From Pedobacter sp. PF22-3 (GTDB lineage Bacteria; Bacteroidota; Bacteroidia; Sphingobacteriales; Sphingobacteriaceae): 64,000 nt of DNA. Below, piece after piece: positions 23,321 to 32,289 of the stretch. The position numbers and the translations under genes were made by a program. How positions within the stretch are numbered: the first letter of the stretch is position 1; every line of letters starts with the position of its first letter. Location of the stretch: the NCBI RefSeq assembly GCF_026239555.1, contig NZ_JAPIVP010000008.1:62001-126000 (forward strand), in the 5' to 3' direction. The notes beneath the pieces were generated by a model, which worked only from the letters and a program-made list of their open reading frames with translations, was not told the DNA's origin and ran no database searches.

Positions 23321-24703
23321 TTAATTCATAAATTTTAAAGGAATATAATCATCTAAATTGTATGCGCCGTTTCCAACTGACATCTTATTATCTGAAAACC
23401 ATACATAGAATTTACCTGATGAAGCTGCTATACCCACGTCCATAATATTGCTATATGTTTCAGAAGATGAGATAACATAATTTTGCAAACCTGCATAAGC
23501 TCCTAAATCAGTGGAATTACCTTCAGAAAAAGTTCCATCTCTATAAAAAGCAAAGCAATGATCATTAGATTTCAAAATGGCAATACCAGCTATATCTGCA
23601 GGGACCTTACCAGCGGGTAATACATAGTTTTTTGGCAAAATATAATCGCCGAAGTTACCTATACCTTGTCCTACTGACATGGTTCCATCTTTATACCAAA
23701 CATATCCTCGCCCTGCATTCGATATTGCCATATCGATTACATCATTATAGTTTTTTCCTGATGGTAAATAATATTGCTGAGTTACTCCGCTTATAGATGT
23801 TGAATTGCCTTTAGTAACAAAGCCCGATAAACCCCAAAAATAAACCCCATCATCCGTACCTATATCGATACCCGCCATGGTTGCCAGTGTACCAGAAGGA
23901 TTAGTTGTTACAACAGGATATAATGATGCTATTGCTTGTTTATCCATATTAGACAGATAAGCTGCGCCAGAACCACATTGTCCGCCATTCATTAACGAAC
24001 CAGGGTCGGTACCTCCAACGTTCGGAACATCAATTGCACTTGCATAAGTGCCGATATCGTCGGTACCATTTTGAGGCTCACCATTTGCCTGCCAGTTCGT
24101 ATGTCTAAAACCTACACAATGACCTATTTCATGTGTAATTGTACGTTGTCTTTGATCAAAGCTATTTCCTGAGATGTAAGTTTTATTAATTTTTATTAAC
24201 CCGCCTGCATTTCCACTTGTAGGAAAACGGGCAACTCCACAATAGCCATTACCTAAATTCTCATCTTTAATCAGAATATCATAGCCACCGCTATAAACAA
24301 TATTAAAATGAATGTTTGCATTTGGAACGCTATTCCATTGATTAACCGCAGAATTAATTTCCGACATCATACTTGACATCGATGCATCTACTGAAATCCT
24401 AATGTTGGTTCTGTTTGTAGTACTAACCAAACTGCCAGTATAGTACTGTTCTGTCTTTGGCCCTGTACCTGAAGGAATCTGCATATCTTTAGAAAATAAG
24501 ATATCTTCTTCTACAATATAGTCGCTACCAATATCTTTAATTGATGAAGCTGGAAAGCCCAGGCTTTTTATATAATTAAAAACAGCGTCTTTTTTATTTA
24601 CTTCAGGCTGGGTGACACTTTCCCCGTTCTTTTTACAGCCTAAGGAATAAATTGAGATTGCCGCAATCATAAGCAACCCTTTAATGGTTTGTTTAGTTTT
24701 CAT
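23321..24703 (-). CDS. M57-family zinc metalloprotease lipoprotein with C-terminal repeats
   Basis: A 460-residue predicted lipoprotein (lipobox around Cys23 in SIYSLGCKK). The catalytic domain has HEIGHCVGFRH with zinc ligands His191, His195 and His201 and catalytic Glu192, the metzincin signature of the HEIGH/M57 (DUF-type dual-action) family, followed by a Met in SLMNGG that fits a Met-turn. Residues 275-460 hold four copies of an approximately 49-residue unit with the pattern YxWYxDGTxSxG...Y(I/V)L, probably beta-rich and perhaps a binding module. It is flanked by intergenic DNA on both sides and is likely an outer-membrane or extracellular protease. Confidence 0.87.
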   Translation of the reverse strand: MKTKQTIKGLLMIAAISIYSLGCKKNGESVTQPEVNKKDAVFNYIKSLGFPASSIKDIGSDYIVEEDILFSKDMQIPSGTGPKTEQYYTGSLVSTTNRTNIRISVDASMSSMMSEINSAVNQWNSVPNANIHFNIVYSGGYDILIKDENLGNGYCGVARFPTSGNAGGLIKINKTYISGNSFDQRQRTITHEIGHCVGFRHTNWQANGEPQNGTDDIGTYASAIDVPNVGGTDPGSLMNGGQCGSGAAYLSNMDKQAIASLYPVVTTNPSGTLATMAGIDIGTDDGVYFWGLSGFVTKGNSTSISGVTQQYYLPSGKNYNDVIDMAISNAGRGYVWYKDGTMSVGQGIGNFGDYILPKNYVLPAGKVPADIAGIAILKSNDHCFAFYRDGTFSEGNSTDLGAYAGLQNYVISSSETYSNIMDVGIAASSGKFYVWFSDNKMSVGNGAYNLDDYIPLKFMN

Positions 24704-24938
24704 AAATGAAGCTTAATTTAAATTGTTGTTTTTTAAAAAAGGTAACGTTTTCGTTTATTTAGTTTTAAATCTGGAAAACCAATCAGAACTGATATCGATA
24801 TCTCGAATATATGGAATATATTTAATAATACATATTAAATTTTCATTCAAGTAGATTTTATAACACAAGGATTGTCACGCTATTAATATTGAAAATTTCA
24901 TCCTGGAAGTTTATTCAAATTATATAATTCACAACAGT

Positions 24939-24946
24939 TATATTTG
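24939..24946 (+). promoter_or_regulatory. -7 promoter box of the SAM methyltransferase gene
   Basis: TATATTTG ends six bases before the ATG at 24953, implying an almost leaderless transcript. The remainder of 24704-24938 is AT-rich with a short GATATCGATATC palindrome and no gene. Confidence 0.5.
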
Positions 24947-24952
24947 TATTAA

Positions 24953-25723
24953 ATGACACAAATGTTAACTGCAGAAGTAAAAACAGCCTACGATAATTTT
25001 TATACCAATAGCGATGTGGCATGGAGAATGCTCGGAGCCAAATATAAGGCCCATAACATTGTTGATGTTTGCAAAGGGATAAAACCTAAAAAAGTACTTG
25101 AGGTGGGCGCAGGCGATGGCAGTATTTTACATTTTTTAAATGAATGGCATTTCGCGCCAGAACTTTATGCCTTAGAAATTGCACAAAGTGGTGTCGATCT
25201 GATAAAAGATCGTAATCTCTTCAGCTTAAAAGAAGCACAAACTTTTGATGGCTACAAAATCCCTTATGAAGACAATACATTTGACCTGGTTATCCTTGCG
25301 CATGTTTTAGAGCATGTAGAGCATGAAAGATTACTGATCAGGGAGTTAAAACGTGTAGCTAAATATATTGTAGTAGAAGTACCAAAAGATTACCGTTTTG
25401 ATGTAGATAAACGCATGAAACACTTTTTGGATTACGGGCACATTAACATGTATACCCCAACTTCGCTCAGGTTTTTACTGCAAAGCGAGGGGCTGGAAAT
25501 TTTAGCTGATAAAATTTCAATGACGGCAACTGAAACTGTAAAATTCAATGAATTTATCAATAGAAAGGCGCCTAAAACATTTTCTAAAAACCTAAAAATA
25601 GAGTTAGAATACAGGATAAAAAAAACATTGGGTAATTTATTTGGAAGAAAAAAACAGGAACAGTTTGCCAATGCATATACCGTGTTAACCAAAAAATCAG
25701 ATCATAACCTGCAGATATTTTAG
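24953..25723 (+). CDS. Class I SAM-dependent methyltransferase
   Basis: A 256-residue methyltransferase (Methyltransf_11/23 type). Motif I is VLEVGAGDGSIL (about residues 45-56), with LYALEIAQSGVDLI as the acidic end of strand 2, and FDLVILAHVLEHVEHE as motif IV with the characteristic HVLEH. A short C-terminal extension is rich in Lys/Arg. Substrate unknown; location between surface-glycan genes and a glycosyltransferase suggests a sugar or lipid substrate, but small-molecule methyltransferases of this sort cannot be assigned by sequence. Confidence 0.85.
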   Translation: MTQMLTAEVKTAYDNFYTNSDVAWRMLGAKYKAHNIVDVCKGIKPKKVLEVGAGDGSILHFLNEWHFAPELYALEIAQSGVDLIKDRNLFSLKEAQTFDGYKIPYEDNTFDLVILAHVLEHVEHERLLIRELKRVAKYIVVEVPKDYRFDVDKRMKHFLDYGHINMYTPTSLRFLLQSEGLEILADKISMTATETVKFNEFINRKAPKTFSKNLKIELEYRIKKTLGNLFGRKKQEQFANAYTVLTKKSDHNLQIF

Positions 25724-25751
25724 ATGGTAAAAAGGTTCCACTCGCACGATT

Positions 25752-25846
25752 CGTCATTGCGATGAGGCTTTTTTCAGCTGAGGAAACAATCTACAACAAT
25801 CGTTGCTGGCATGCGCATTAAGATTGCTTCGTTCCTCGCAATGACG
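25752..25846. repeat. Palindromic intergenic element, TTGCGA type
   Basis: Bounded by CGTCATTGCGA and TCGCAATGACG as perfect inverted ends, 95 bp in total with a weakly palindromic interior. It belongs to the set of elements with CGTCAY...RTGACG ends found throughout the window. Confidence 0.8.
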
Positions 25847-25867
25847 ATCCTTTTATAAAAAAACAAT

Positions 25868-26785
25868 ATGCAAAACCTTGCCCCAATAGCACTTTTCGTA
25901 TACAACCGTCCGCAGCACACAGCGCGTACCTTACAATTTCTGCAACAAAATGAGTTTGCAGCGCAAAGCCATTTGTATATCTTTTCTGATGGTGCCAAAA
26001 CCGATCTGGATAGAGAAAAAGTTGCGGAAGTAAGAAAAATCATTAAAAAAGTAGATGGCTTTAAGTCAGTTAAAGTAATTGAAAGTAAGATTAATGCAGG
26101 CTTAGCCAATGCGGTAATTGCAGGAGTTACCCAATTAATAGCAGAATATGATCAGGTAATTGTATTTGAAGATGATCTCATCACCTCTCCGCATACCCTG
26201 GCCTATTTCAATACCGCGCTAAACCACTACCGAGAAGAGGAAAAAGTAATGCATATTGGAGCTTATATGTATCCTTTAAAAGCAGATAACCTTCCTCAAT
26301 CTTTTTTTTACAGGGCTGCCACTAGTTGGGGTTGGGCCACATGGGGCAGAGCATGGAAAAATTTCGAACCAAATATTGACGTTCTTCTTAAACAATTTGA
26401 TAAAAAGAAAAAGACGGCATTTTCCATTGATAATAAAATGAATTTCTGGAAACAGATGCAGGAATTTAAAAGAGGCAAAAATAATAGCTGGGCCATAAGA
26501 TGGTATGCCTCTATCTTTTTAAAAGGAGGCATTACACTTAACCCATCTCAATCACTCGTTAACAACATCGGCCACGATGGCACAGGCGTACACTCAGGAA
26601 TCAACGATATTTATAACGTCGTTATCAACCCTAAACAAATTGTTGAATTTCCAACTGTAATAGCCGAAGACCCTATTGCATACAAAGCCATCAAAAGCTT
26701 TCTGATTAAGCGAAAAGGCAATATGGTAACAAGGGTTAGGCGTTTTGTAAAAGAAAAGCTGACACAATATTTTTCCAAAAAATAA
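25868..26785 (+). CDS. GT-A glycosyltransferase family protein
   Basis: A 305-residue glycosyltransferase. The start FVYNRPQHTARTLQFL is typical of GT-A enzymes of the GNT-I-like/GT2 type; FSDGA and VIVFEDDLITSP give the nucleotide-sugar and metal-binding (EDD) acidic motif. The SWGWATWGRAW segment recurs in Bacteroidota glycosyltransferases of this group. It should add a sugar to a surface glycan. It is preceded by a palindromic repeat element and appears to be transcribed alone, or with the methyltransferase upstream. Confidence 0.85.
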   Translation: MQNLAPIALFVYNRPQHTARTLQFLQQNEFAAQSHLYIFSDGAKTDLDREKVAEVRKIIKKVDGFKSVKVIESKINAGLANAVIAGVTQLIAEYDQVIVFEDDLITSPHTLAYFNTALNHYREEEKVMHIGAYMYPLKADNLPQSFFYRAATSWGWATWGRAWKNFEPNIDVLLKQFDKKKKTAFSIDNKMNFWKQMQEFKRGKNNSWAIRWYASIFLKGGITLNPSQSLVNNIGHDGTGVHSGINDIYNVVINPKQIVEFPTVIAEDPIAYKAIKSFLIKRKGNMVTRVRRFVKEKLTQYFSKK

Positions 26786-26911
26786 TGATGCCATCATATT
26801 CTCATCTAAATAACCAATATAGCTCAGCGTTGTAGGCAATTAAAAAAATGACAAACCTTTTTTAATTGCTCATGTTGCTTTTATAACATCGAAACTATAA
26901 AAATAAAGAAC

Positions 26912-27367
26912 ATGAAAACGACAACAGAAACAGCAGAAGTATTAAACGATTTAATTCAAATTAATAACGACCGTATTGAAGGTTACGAAAAAGCCCGTCA
27001 GGAATTAAAAGATGAAGATGCCGATTTGAAGACGTTATTTTTAAATATGATAGGCGAAAGTCAAAAATATAAAATGGCATTGGCAACTGAAGTATCAGCT
27101 TTAGGTGAAGATATTGAAACAGGAACTACAAATTCAGGCAAAATCTACAGGGCCTGGATGGATGTAAAAGCACTTTTTACCGGCCACGATCGTAAAACAG
27201 TTTTAAACAATTGTGAGTTTGGTGAAGACGCAGCACAAAATGCATATAAAATGGCTTTAGAGGGAGAGGATATCCCTGCAAATATCAGAGAATTAATTTC
27301 AGACCAAAAGGCATCTTTAAGAGTATCGCATGATGAAATCAAAAGGTTACGTGATGCCCAGGCTTAA
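26912..27367 (+). CDS. PA2169-family four-helix-bundle protein (DUF2383)
   Basis: A 151-residue all-helical acidic protein: LNDLIQINNDRIEGYEKA opens the first helix, and later segments include GDIET-like DIETGTTNSGKIYRAWMDVK and FGEDAAQNAYKMAL. This matches the PA2169/DUF2383 ferritin-like family, whose members are small four-helix bundles with conserved Glu/His positions, sometimes stress-related. No iron-binding role is shown. A strong hairpin terminator follows. Confidence 0.85.
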   Translation: MKTTTETAEVLNDLIQINNDRIEGYEKARQELKDEDADLKTLFLNMIGESQKYKMALATEVSALGEDIETGTTNSGKIYRAWMDVKALFTGHDRKTVLNNCEFGEDAAQNAYKMALEGEDIPANIRELISDQKASLRVSHDEIKRLRDAQA

Positions 27368-27393
27368 ATAAATTAAAACATAAAAATGAAAAC

Positions 27394-27426
27394 CCTCCTT
27401 CGAGCAAATCGAAGGAGGTTTTTTTT
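27394..27426 (+). terminator. Terminator of the PA2169-family gene
   Basis: CCTCCTTCGA (27394-27403) and TCGAAGGAGG (27409-27418) form a perfect 10-bp stem with a five-base loop, followed by eight T residues. Confidence 0.9.
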
Positions 27427-27436
27427 ATAATTGCTT

Positions 27437-27521
27437 CGTCATCTCGACTGGAGCAATGCGTAATGGAGAGATCTATCCAGAAGGATTTCTCCACTTCATT
27501 GCATTCCGCCCGAAAACGCCA
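27437..27521. repeat. Palindromic intergenic element, CTCGAC type (one end lost)
   Basis: Starts with CGTCATCTCGACTGGAGC and continues through an imperfectly palindromic interior (GGAGAGATC...GGATTTCTCC) to CCGCCCGAAAACGCC, where the expected ATGACG end has decayed. Confidence 0.7.
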
Positions 27522-27545
27522 TCGATGGCAGAATAAATTAGTTAC

Positions 27546-30161
27546 TTACGATTCCAATTCCCGATCTAAATGTTCAGTAACACGTTGAATGGTATTATCA
27601 ATTGTATTACTTAAAATGGTTAAGTAAGAACCTTTTTTAGCAGTTTCAATCGCAACCTGTAAACAAGCTGTACTTTTATTGTTAATAATAATTTCCTTAT
27701 TAGGATCAACTTCTTTTATCCCTTTAATCAGCAAATCAACCAATTCTTGTTGTTGTCTGCCACGGAGATATTTCTCCTGACAAATGTAGATCTTGTCAAA
27801 CATCTGTGCAGAAATACGGGCGGTCTCCAAAATATCTTCGTCTCTTCTATCTCCTGTTGCCGAAATAATACCAACCTGCTCTGTAGCCTCAACTCCCTGC
27901 AAGAAACCTTTTACACCATTAAATCCATCAGGATTATGCGCAAAATCAACCAGTACTTTAAAATCTTTGAACCTGAAAATATTCATCCTTCCAGGCGTAT
28001 GCGCCGCAGAAGGGATAAAGGTTTCTAACGATAAACGGATATCTTCAGGTTTATAACCCCATAAATAGGCTGCTAACGTCGCCGCCAGTACATTCTGAAT
28101 CATAAAGTTTACAGAACCACCAAAGGTTAAAGGAATGTGGGTGGCTTTATCTACCCTTAATTTCCAATCGCCGGTTTTAATGGTGATGAACCCATTTTCA
28201 TAAATGGCAGCAATTCCGCCTTTTCTACAATGCTCTTTTACTACAGGATTATTCTCATCCATACTGAAATAAGCAACATTGCAACGTGCATCTTTAGCAA
28301 TGCGAACACAATAACCGTTATCGGCATTTAGCACAGCCCAACCTTTGCGGCGCACCGCACCAATCACCACAGCTTTAACCCGGGTTAAATCGTCAAGATT
28401 GTGAATGTCAGAAAGCCCCAGGTGATCTTCCTGGATATTGGTAACCACACCGATATCGCAGGCATTAAATCCTAAACCTGCCCTTAAAATTCCACCACGT
28501 GCTGTTTCCAAAACGGCAAACTCTACTGTTGGGTCTTTTAAAATAAATTCGGCACTTACCGGTCCGGTAGTATCGCCTTTCATCAACATGGTATTATGCA
28601 CATACACACCATCACTGGTGGTAAAACCTACACGTTTACCATTGCTGCGGATAATGTGCGCAATTAAACGGGTCGTGGTAGTTTTTCCATTGGTTCCGGT
28701 AACCGCAATAATCGGGATCTGTGACAATTTTCCCTGCGGATAAAGCATATCAATTACTGGTGCCGCAACGTTACGTGGCAAACCTTCGCTAGGTGCCAGG
28801 TGCATTCTGAAACCAGGAGCAGCATTAACTTCTAATACTACACCGCCATTTTCAGTTAACGGTTGGGTAAGGTTCTGTGCCATGATATCGATACCGCAGA
28901 TATCCAATCCGATTACCCTCGAAATCCTTTCGCAAATGAAAATATTCTGTGGGTGAACAATGTCTGTCACATCAATGGATGTTCCTCCCGTACTTAAATT
29001 GGCGGTCGATTTTAAATAAACTACCTCTCCTTTTTCCGGAATGGTTTCTAAGGTATATTCCTTTTTGGCTAATAAATCCAACGTATCACGATCAACAGCT
29101 ATTTCCGTTAACACATTCTCATGGCCATAACCACGACGTGGATCTTCATTTTCCTGATCAATTAATTCCTGGATGGTATGGATCCCATTTCCTTTTACAT
29201 GCGCCGGATCGCGTTGTGCAGCAGCAACCACTTTATGATCGATTACCAGCACGCGGAAGTCAAATCCGGTGATGTATTTTTCAATAATTACCCTTCGCGA
29301 ATATGTTTTGGCATATTCAAAAGCTGCCAAAGCATCTTCCATTGTTTTTACATTAATGGTTGCACCTTTACCGTGGTTGCCATCAAGCGGTTTAAAAACT
29401 AAGGGAAATCCAACCTTTTTAACGGAAGCTTCCAGATCTTCAGGATTAGAAATAGTTACTCCTGCAGCTACCGGAATGGCAGCTTCGGTAAGCAAACGCT
29501 TCGTTTCTTCCTTATTACTGGCAAGATCTACAGCAATGCTGCTGGTTTTTTCAGTCATGGTGGCCCTAAAACGCACCTGATTTTTACCATAACCCAACTG
29601 CACCAACGAACTTTTGTTCAATCTTATCCATGGAATGCTTCTTTTTACTGCTTCCTCTACAATCGAACCTGTACTTGGGCCTAAGGCTTCCAGTTCACGT
29701 ATCTCTTTCATTCTGCGGATATCGTGTTCTAAATCGTACTCTTCATTATTGATCAAAGCTTCTGCAATCCTAACTGCTGCTTCTGCGGAGTAAACCCCTA
29801 CTTTTTCCTCCAGGTAACTGAAAACCACATTATAAATACCTTCGGTTTTGGTCATGCGTGTTCTGCCAAAGCCAGTTTCCATGCCAGCAAGCGTCTGAAT
29901 TTCGAGCGCAATGTGCTCAATCACGTGCCCCATCCAGGTTCCTTCTTTCACACGGGTAAAAAAGCCACCTTCAACACCTTTTGAACACCGATGGGTAAAC
30001 ATGCTTGGCAACAGTTTCTCCATCCTTTCGCTAAATCCGTCTATTACATTTGTTGGTTTTTGCTCCAAATCTTCTAAATCCAGTCGCATCTGGATCAATT
30101 TCTTACGGCTAATAGACCATATGTTTGGTCCTCTTAATACTTGTATATTTAATATCTTCAT
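27546..30161 (-). CDS. cphA: Cyanophycin synthetase
   Basis: An 871-residue CphA that builds the storage polymer multi-L-arginyl-poly-L-aspartate from Asp, Arg and ATP. The N-terminal domain precedes an ATP-grasp domain (KPLDGNHGKGATI near residue 255; VLEVNAAPGFRMHL near 430), and the C-terminal half is a Mur-ligase-like domain with the P-loop VTGTNGKTTTT (about 488-498) and AHNPDGF later on. Domain order and length match CphA1. It faces the divergent cyanophycinase gene across a 295-bp intergenic region, so synthesis and degradation genes are paired. Confidence 0.96.
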   Translation of the reverse strand: MKILNIQVLRGPNIWSISRKKLIQMRLDLEDLEQKPTNVIDGFSERMEKLLPSMFTHRCSKGVEGGFFTRVKEGTWMGHVIEHIALEIQTLAGMETGFGRTRMTKTEGIYNVVFSYLEEKVGVYSAEAAVRIAEALINNEEYDLEHDIRRMKEIRELEALGPSTGSIVEEAVKRSIPWIRLNKSSLVQLGYGKNQVRFRATMTEKTSSIAVDLASNKEETKRLLTEAAIPVAAGVTISNPEDLEASVKKVGFPLVFKPLDGNHGKGATINVKTMEDALAAFEYAKTYSRRVIIEKYITGFDFRVLVIDHKVVAAAQRDPAHVKGNGIHTIQELIDQENEDPRRGYGHENVLTEIAVDRDTLDLLAKKEYTLETIPEKGEVVYLKSTANLSTGGTSIDVTDIVHPQNIFICERISRVIGLDICGIDIMAQNLTQPLTENGGVVLEVNAAPGFRMHLAPSEGLPRNVAAPVIDMLYPQGKLSQIPIIAVTGTNGKTTTTRLIAHIIRSNGKRVGFTTSDGVYVHNTMLMKGDTTGPVSAEFILKDPTVEFAVLETARGGILRAGLGFNACDIGVVTNIQEDHLGLSDIHNLDDLTRVKAVVIGAVRRKGWAVLNADNGYCVRIAKDARCNVAYFSMDENNPVVKEHCRKGGIAAIYENGFITIKTGDWKLRVDKATHIPLTFGGSVNFMIQNVLAATLAAYLWGYKPEDIRLSLETFIPSAAHTPGRMNIFRFKDFKVLVDFAHNPDGFNGVKGFLQGVEATEQVGIISATGDRRDEDILETARISAQMFDKIYICQEKYLRGRQQQELVDLLIKGIKEVDPNKEIIINNKSTACLQVAIETAKKGSYLTILSNTIDNTIQRVTEHLDRELES

Positions 30162-30417
30162 GTAATGTTTTGTTCTTTTTTATGCTAAAGATAGATTTAG
30201 GAATCAATCTCTATACTCAATTTTAAGAATGAAATTGATGACTGTAAATTATGCATTTATTTTGAAAATAGACGTTTCAATTAGCTAAATCAATTTTAGG
30301 GCGTATTTGTTTTATTTTCAAGTACAATCCTATTAATTTTAGGCTATAATATTTTAACTTTTGTTAATAAATTGAATATTCTTTACAAAAAAAGTCGTGT
30401 TTTTTATCTTAAGCCTA

Positions 30418-30425
30418 TATATTTG
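30418..30425 (+). promoter_or_regulatory. -7 promoter box of the cyanophycinase operon
   Basis: TATATTTG lies 31 bp before the cyanophycinase ATG. The remaining 30162-30417 between the divergent genes is AT-rich with no gene. Confidence 0.45.
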
Positions 30426-30456
30426 GGTTTTTTGATACAATTATAACACACACAGA

Positions 30457-31332
30457 ATGGTTCCGAAAGGTAAACTCATCATCATTGGTGGCGCAATAAA
30501 TACAGGTAGCTTCGCAGAAACGCAATTTGGACTGCCTGAAAATATGAATTTTTTCGAGCGTGGAATTTTAAAACGGATTACTACGGAATCATTAAGAGAT
30601 ACTCAATCTCGGTTCGAGATCATCACAACAGCATCATTAATGCCCGAAAAAGTTGGTGAAGAATATATCAAGGCTTACGCACAATTAGATGTGCATAATG
30701 TTGGTGTTCTTAATATTACCAACCGCGAAGAAGCCAATTCTGATGAAAATTACGAACGGATCAAGGCTGCAGAAGTAATTATCTTTACCGGTGGTGATCA
30801 GCTCCGTCTTTCTTCAATCTTTGGCGGGACAAAAACCCATCAGATTCTATTAGACAAATATAGAAACGAACCCGTAGTCATTGCAGGTACTTCGGCCGGA
30901 GCAGCTGCAAGTTCCAAAAACATGATTTACCAGGGGAGCAGTAAAGATGCTTTACTAAAAGGAGAGGTTAAAATTACCGGCGGATTAGGCTTTATAGATG
31001 ATGTTATTGTAGACACACATTTTGTTCAACGCGGCAGAATTGGCCGCTTGTTGTATGCCGCAGCCAGTAATCCTGGTATTTTAGGGATCGGACTTGGAGA
31101 AGACACCGGTCTTTTTATTGCTGATGGACATAAAATGGAAGCCATTGGCTCTGGAATGGTAATTTTAGTAGATGGCCGCACGATGGCCGATACCAATTTA
31201 ACCGATGTAGAAATGGGGCAGCCTGTTTCTATTAAAAACATGGTGGTGCATGTGATGTGCGACGGAGACGTTTATGATTTAACAGACCATAGTTTAGTAA
31301 TTCATCACCCAAAGGTAATTCCGATAGCCTGA
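30457..31332 (+). CDS. cphB: Cyanophycinase
   Basis: A 291-residue serine peptidase of the S51 family that hydrolyses cyanophycin to beta-Asp-Arg dipeptides. The nucleophile is Ser146 in AGTSAGAAASS, and conserved FTGGDQLRL and GLGFIDDVIVDTHFVQRGRIGRL segments, which in family members contribute to substrate binding and catalysis, are present. The length is normal. It has no signal peptide, so it is cytoplasmic. It is divergent from cphA and followed by an isoaspartyl peptidase on the same strand, which is the next enzyme in the pathway. Confidence 0.93.
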   Translation: MVPKGKLIIIGGAINTGSFAETQFGLPENMNFFERGILKRITTESLRDTQSRFEIITTASLMPEKVGEEYIKAYAQLDVHNVGVLNITNREEANSDENYERIKAAEVIIFTGGDQLRLSSIFGGTKTHQILLDKYRNEPVVIAGTSAGAAASSKNMIYQGSSKDALLKGEVKITGGLGFIDDVIVDTHFVQRGRIGRLLYAAASNPGILGIGLGEDTGLFIADGHKMEAIGSGMVILVDGRTMADTNLTDVEMGQPVSIKNMVVHVMCDGDVYDLTDHSLVIHHPKVIPIA

Positions 31333-31399
31333 TTCAGTAGCAGTTAACAGTGGACGATTTTGAGCTTGGATTTACCCAATCCTGATACCTGCTACTGAA
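31333..31399. repeat. 11-bp inverted repeat enclosing a heptad tract
   Basis: TTCAGTAGCAG (31333-31343) and CTGCTACTGAA (31389-31399) are perfect inverted copies around 45 bases, between cphB and the peptidase gene. The inner part contains heptads cagttaa, cagtgga, cgatttt (31341-31361), which correspond to the tract at 40847-40881. Confidence 0.6.
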
Positions 31400-31417
31400 T
31401 ACTACAATACTCAAAAA

Positions 31418-32260
31418 ATGAAACTAATTATACATGGCGGTTTCTTCAGCGAATCGTCTACCAATCAGGAAACGAAAAAAGCTAAACAAGATGCTTTAGC
31501 TTCAATTGTTACGCGCGGACACGAATATTTAAAAACACATACTGCTTTTGAAACCGTTATCTATACTGTTGCATTGTTAGAAGATAACGAACTATTTAAC
31601 GCAGGTATTGGTTCGCAGATCCAAAGCGATGGAAAAGTAAGGTTGAGTGCAGCCCTGATGGATGGCAAAACCGAGAAATTCAGTGGCGTAATTAATATAG
31701 AAGATGTTAAAAACCCTATCGAGATTGCACATAAACTGCTCACATACGATGACCGGGTGCTTAGTGGAGATGGTGCCCAGCAATTTGCCAGAACAAATGG
31801 TTTTGAATATTTCGATCCCATTACCAAACAGCGCCAATCAGAATACGAAGCTAAATTAAACCAAAAGAATAATAAAGGAACGGTAGGCTGTGTAGCACTT
31901 GATGCAGACGGAAATTTAGCCGCAGCAACCTCTACTGGTGGAAAAGGCTTTGAAATTCCTTGCCGGGTGAGTGATTCCGCAACGGTAGCAGGCAACTATG
32001 CCAATCAACATGCGGGTATTTCCTGTACCGGAGTAGGGGAAGATATTGTAAGCGGTGCCCTGGCTGCAAAAATTGTAACCCGCGTTACCGATGGTTTTTC
32101 TTTAAAAGAAGCAGCAGATAAATCTTTTGCTGAACTTAAAGCTTTTGATGGCTTTGCAGGCGTTGTAGGCATTTCTGCAGCAGGTGAAGTTTACCATTGC
32201 GACTCGCATCCTTACATGGTTTGGGCATCTTTTGATGTTAATTTACAGGTATTTAGCTGA
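31418..32260 (+). CDS. iaaA: Isoaspartyl peptidase / L-asparaginase
   Basis: A 280-residue Ntn-hydrolase of the plant-type asparaginase family. The autocleavage site lies before Thr155 in KGTVGCVALDADGNLAAATSTGG (Thr155 becomes the N-terminal nucleophile of the beta-subunit); the alpha-subunit includes the NAGIGSQIQSDGKV and MDGKT segments. The enzyme cleaves beta-Asp dipeptides, so it is expected to release Asp and Arg from the beta-Asp-Arg produced by cyanophycinase. Placement 85 bp after cphB supports this over a general asparaginase role. Confidence 0.92.
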   Translation: MKLIIHGGFFSESSTNQETKKAKQDALASIVTRGHEYLKTHTAFETVIYTVALLEDNELFNAGIGSQIQSDGKVRLSAALMDGKTEKFSGVINIEDVKNPIEIAHKLLTYDDRVLSGDGAQQFARTNGFEYFDPITKQRQSEYEAKLNQKNNKGTVGCVALDADGNLAAATSTGGKGFEIPCRVSDSATVAGNYANQHAGISCTGVGEDIVSGALAAKIVTRVTDGFSLKEAADKSFAELKAFDGFAGVVGISAAGEVYHCDSHPYMVWASFDVNLQVFS

Positions 32261-32277
32261 AATTAGATTTAAAGTAT

Positions 32278-32285
32278 TATTTTTG
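32278..32285 (+). promoter_or_regulatory. Possible -7 box before the TPR gene
   Basis: TATTTTTG ends four bases before the ATG at 32290, again implying almost no leader if used. Confidence 0.4.
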
Positions 32286-32289
32286 TTGC

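Noticed and set aside
25774..26109. A minus-strand frame whose translation contains VIARNEAI-like sequence
   Set aside because: That peptide pattern is the known translation of a dispersed palindromic repeat (here 25752-25846), and the frame overlaps the glycosyltransferase gene.
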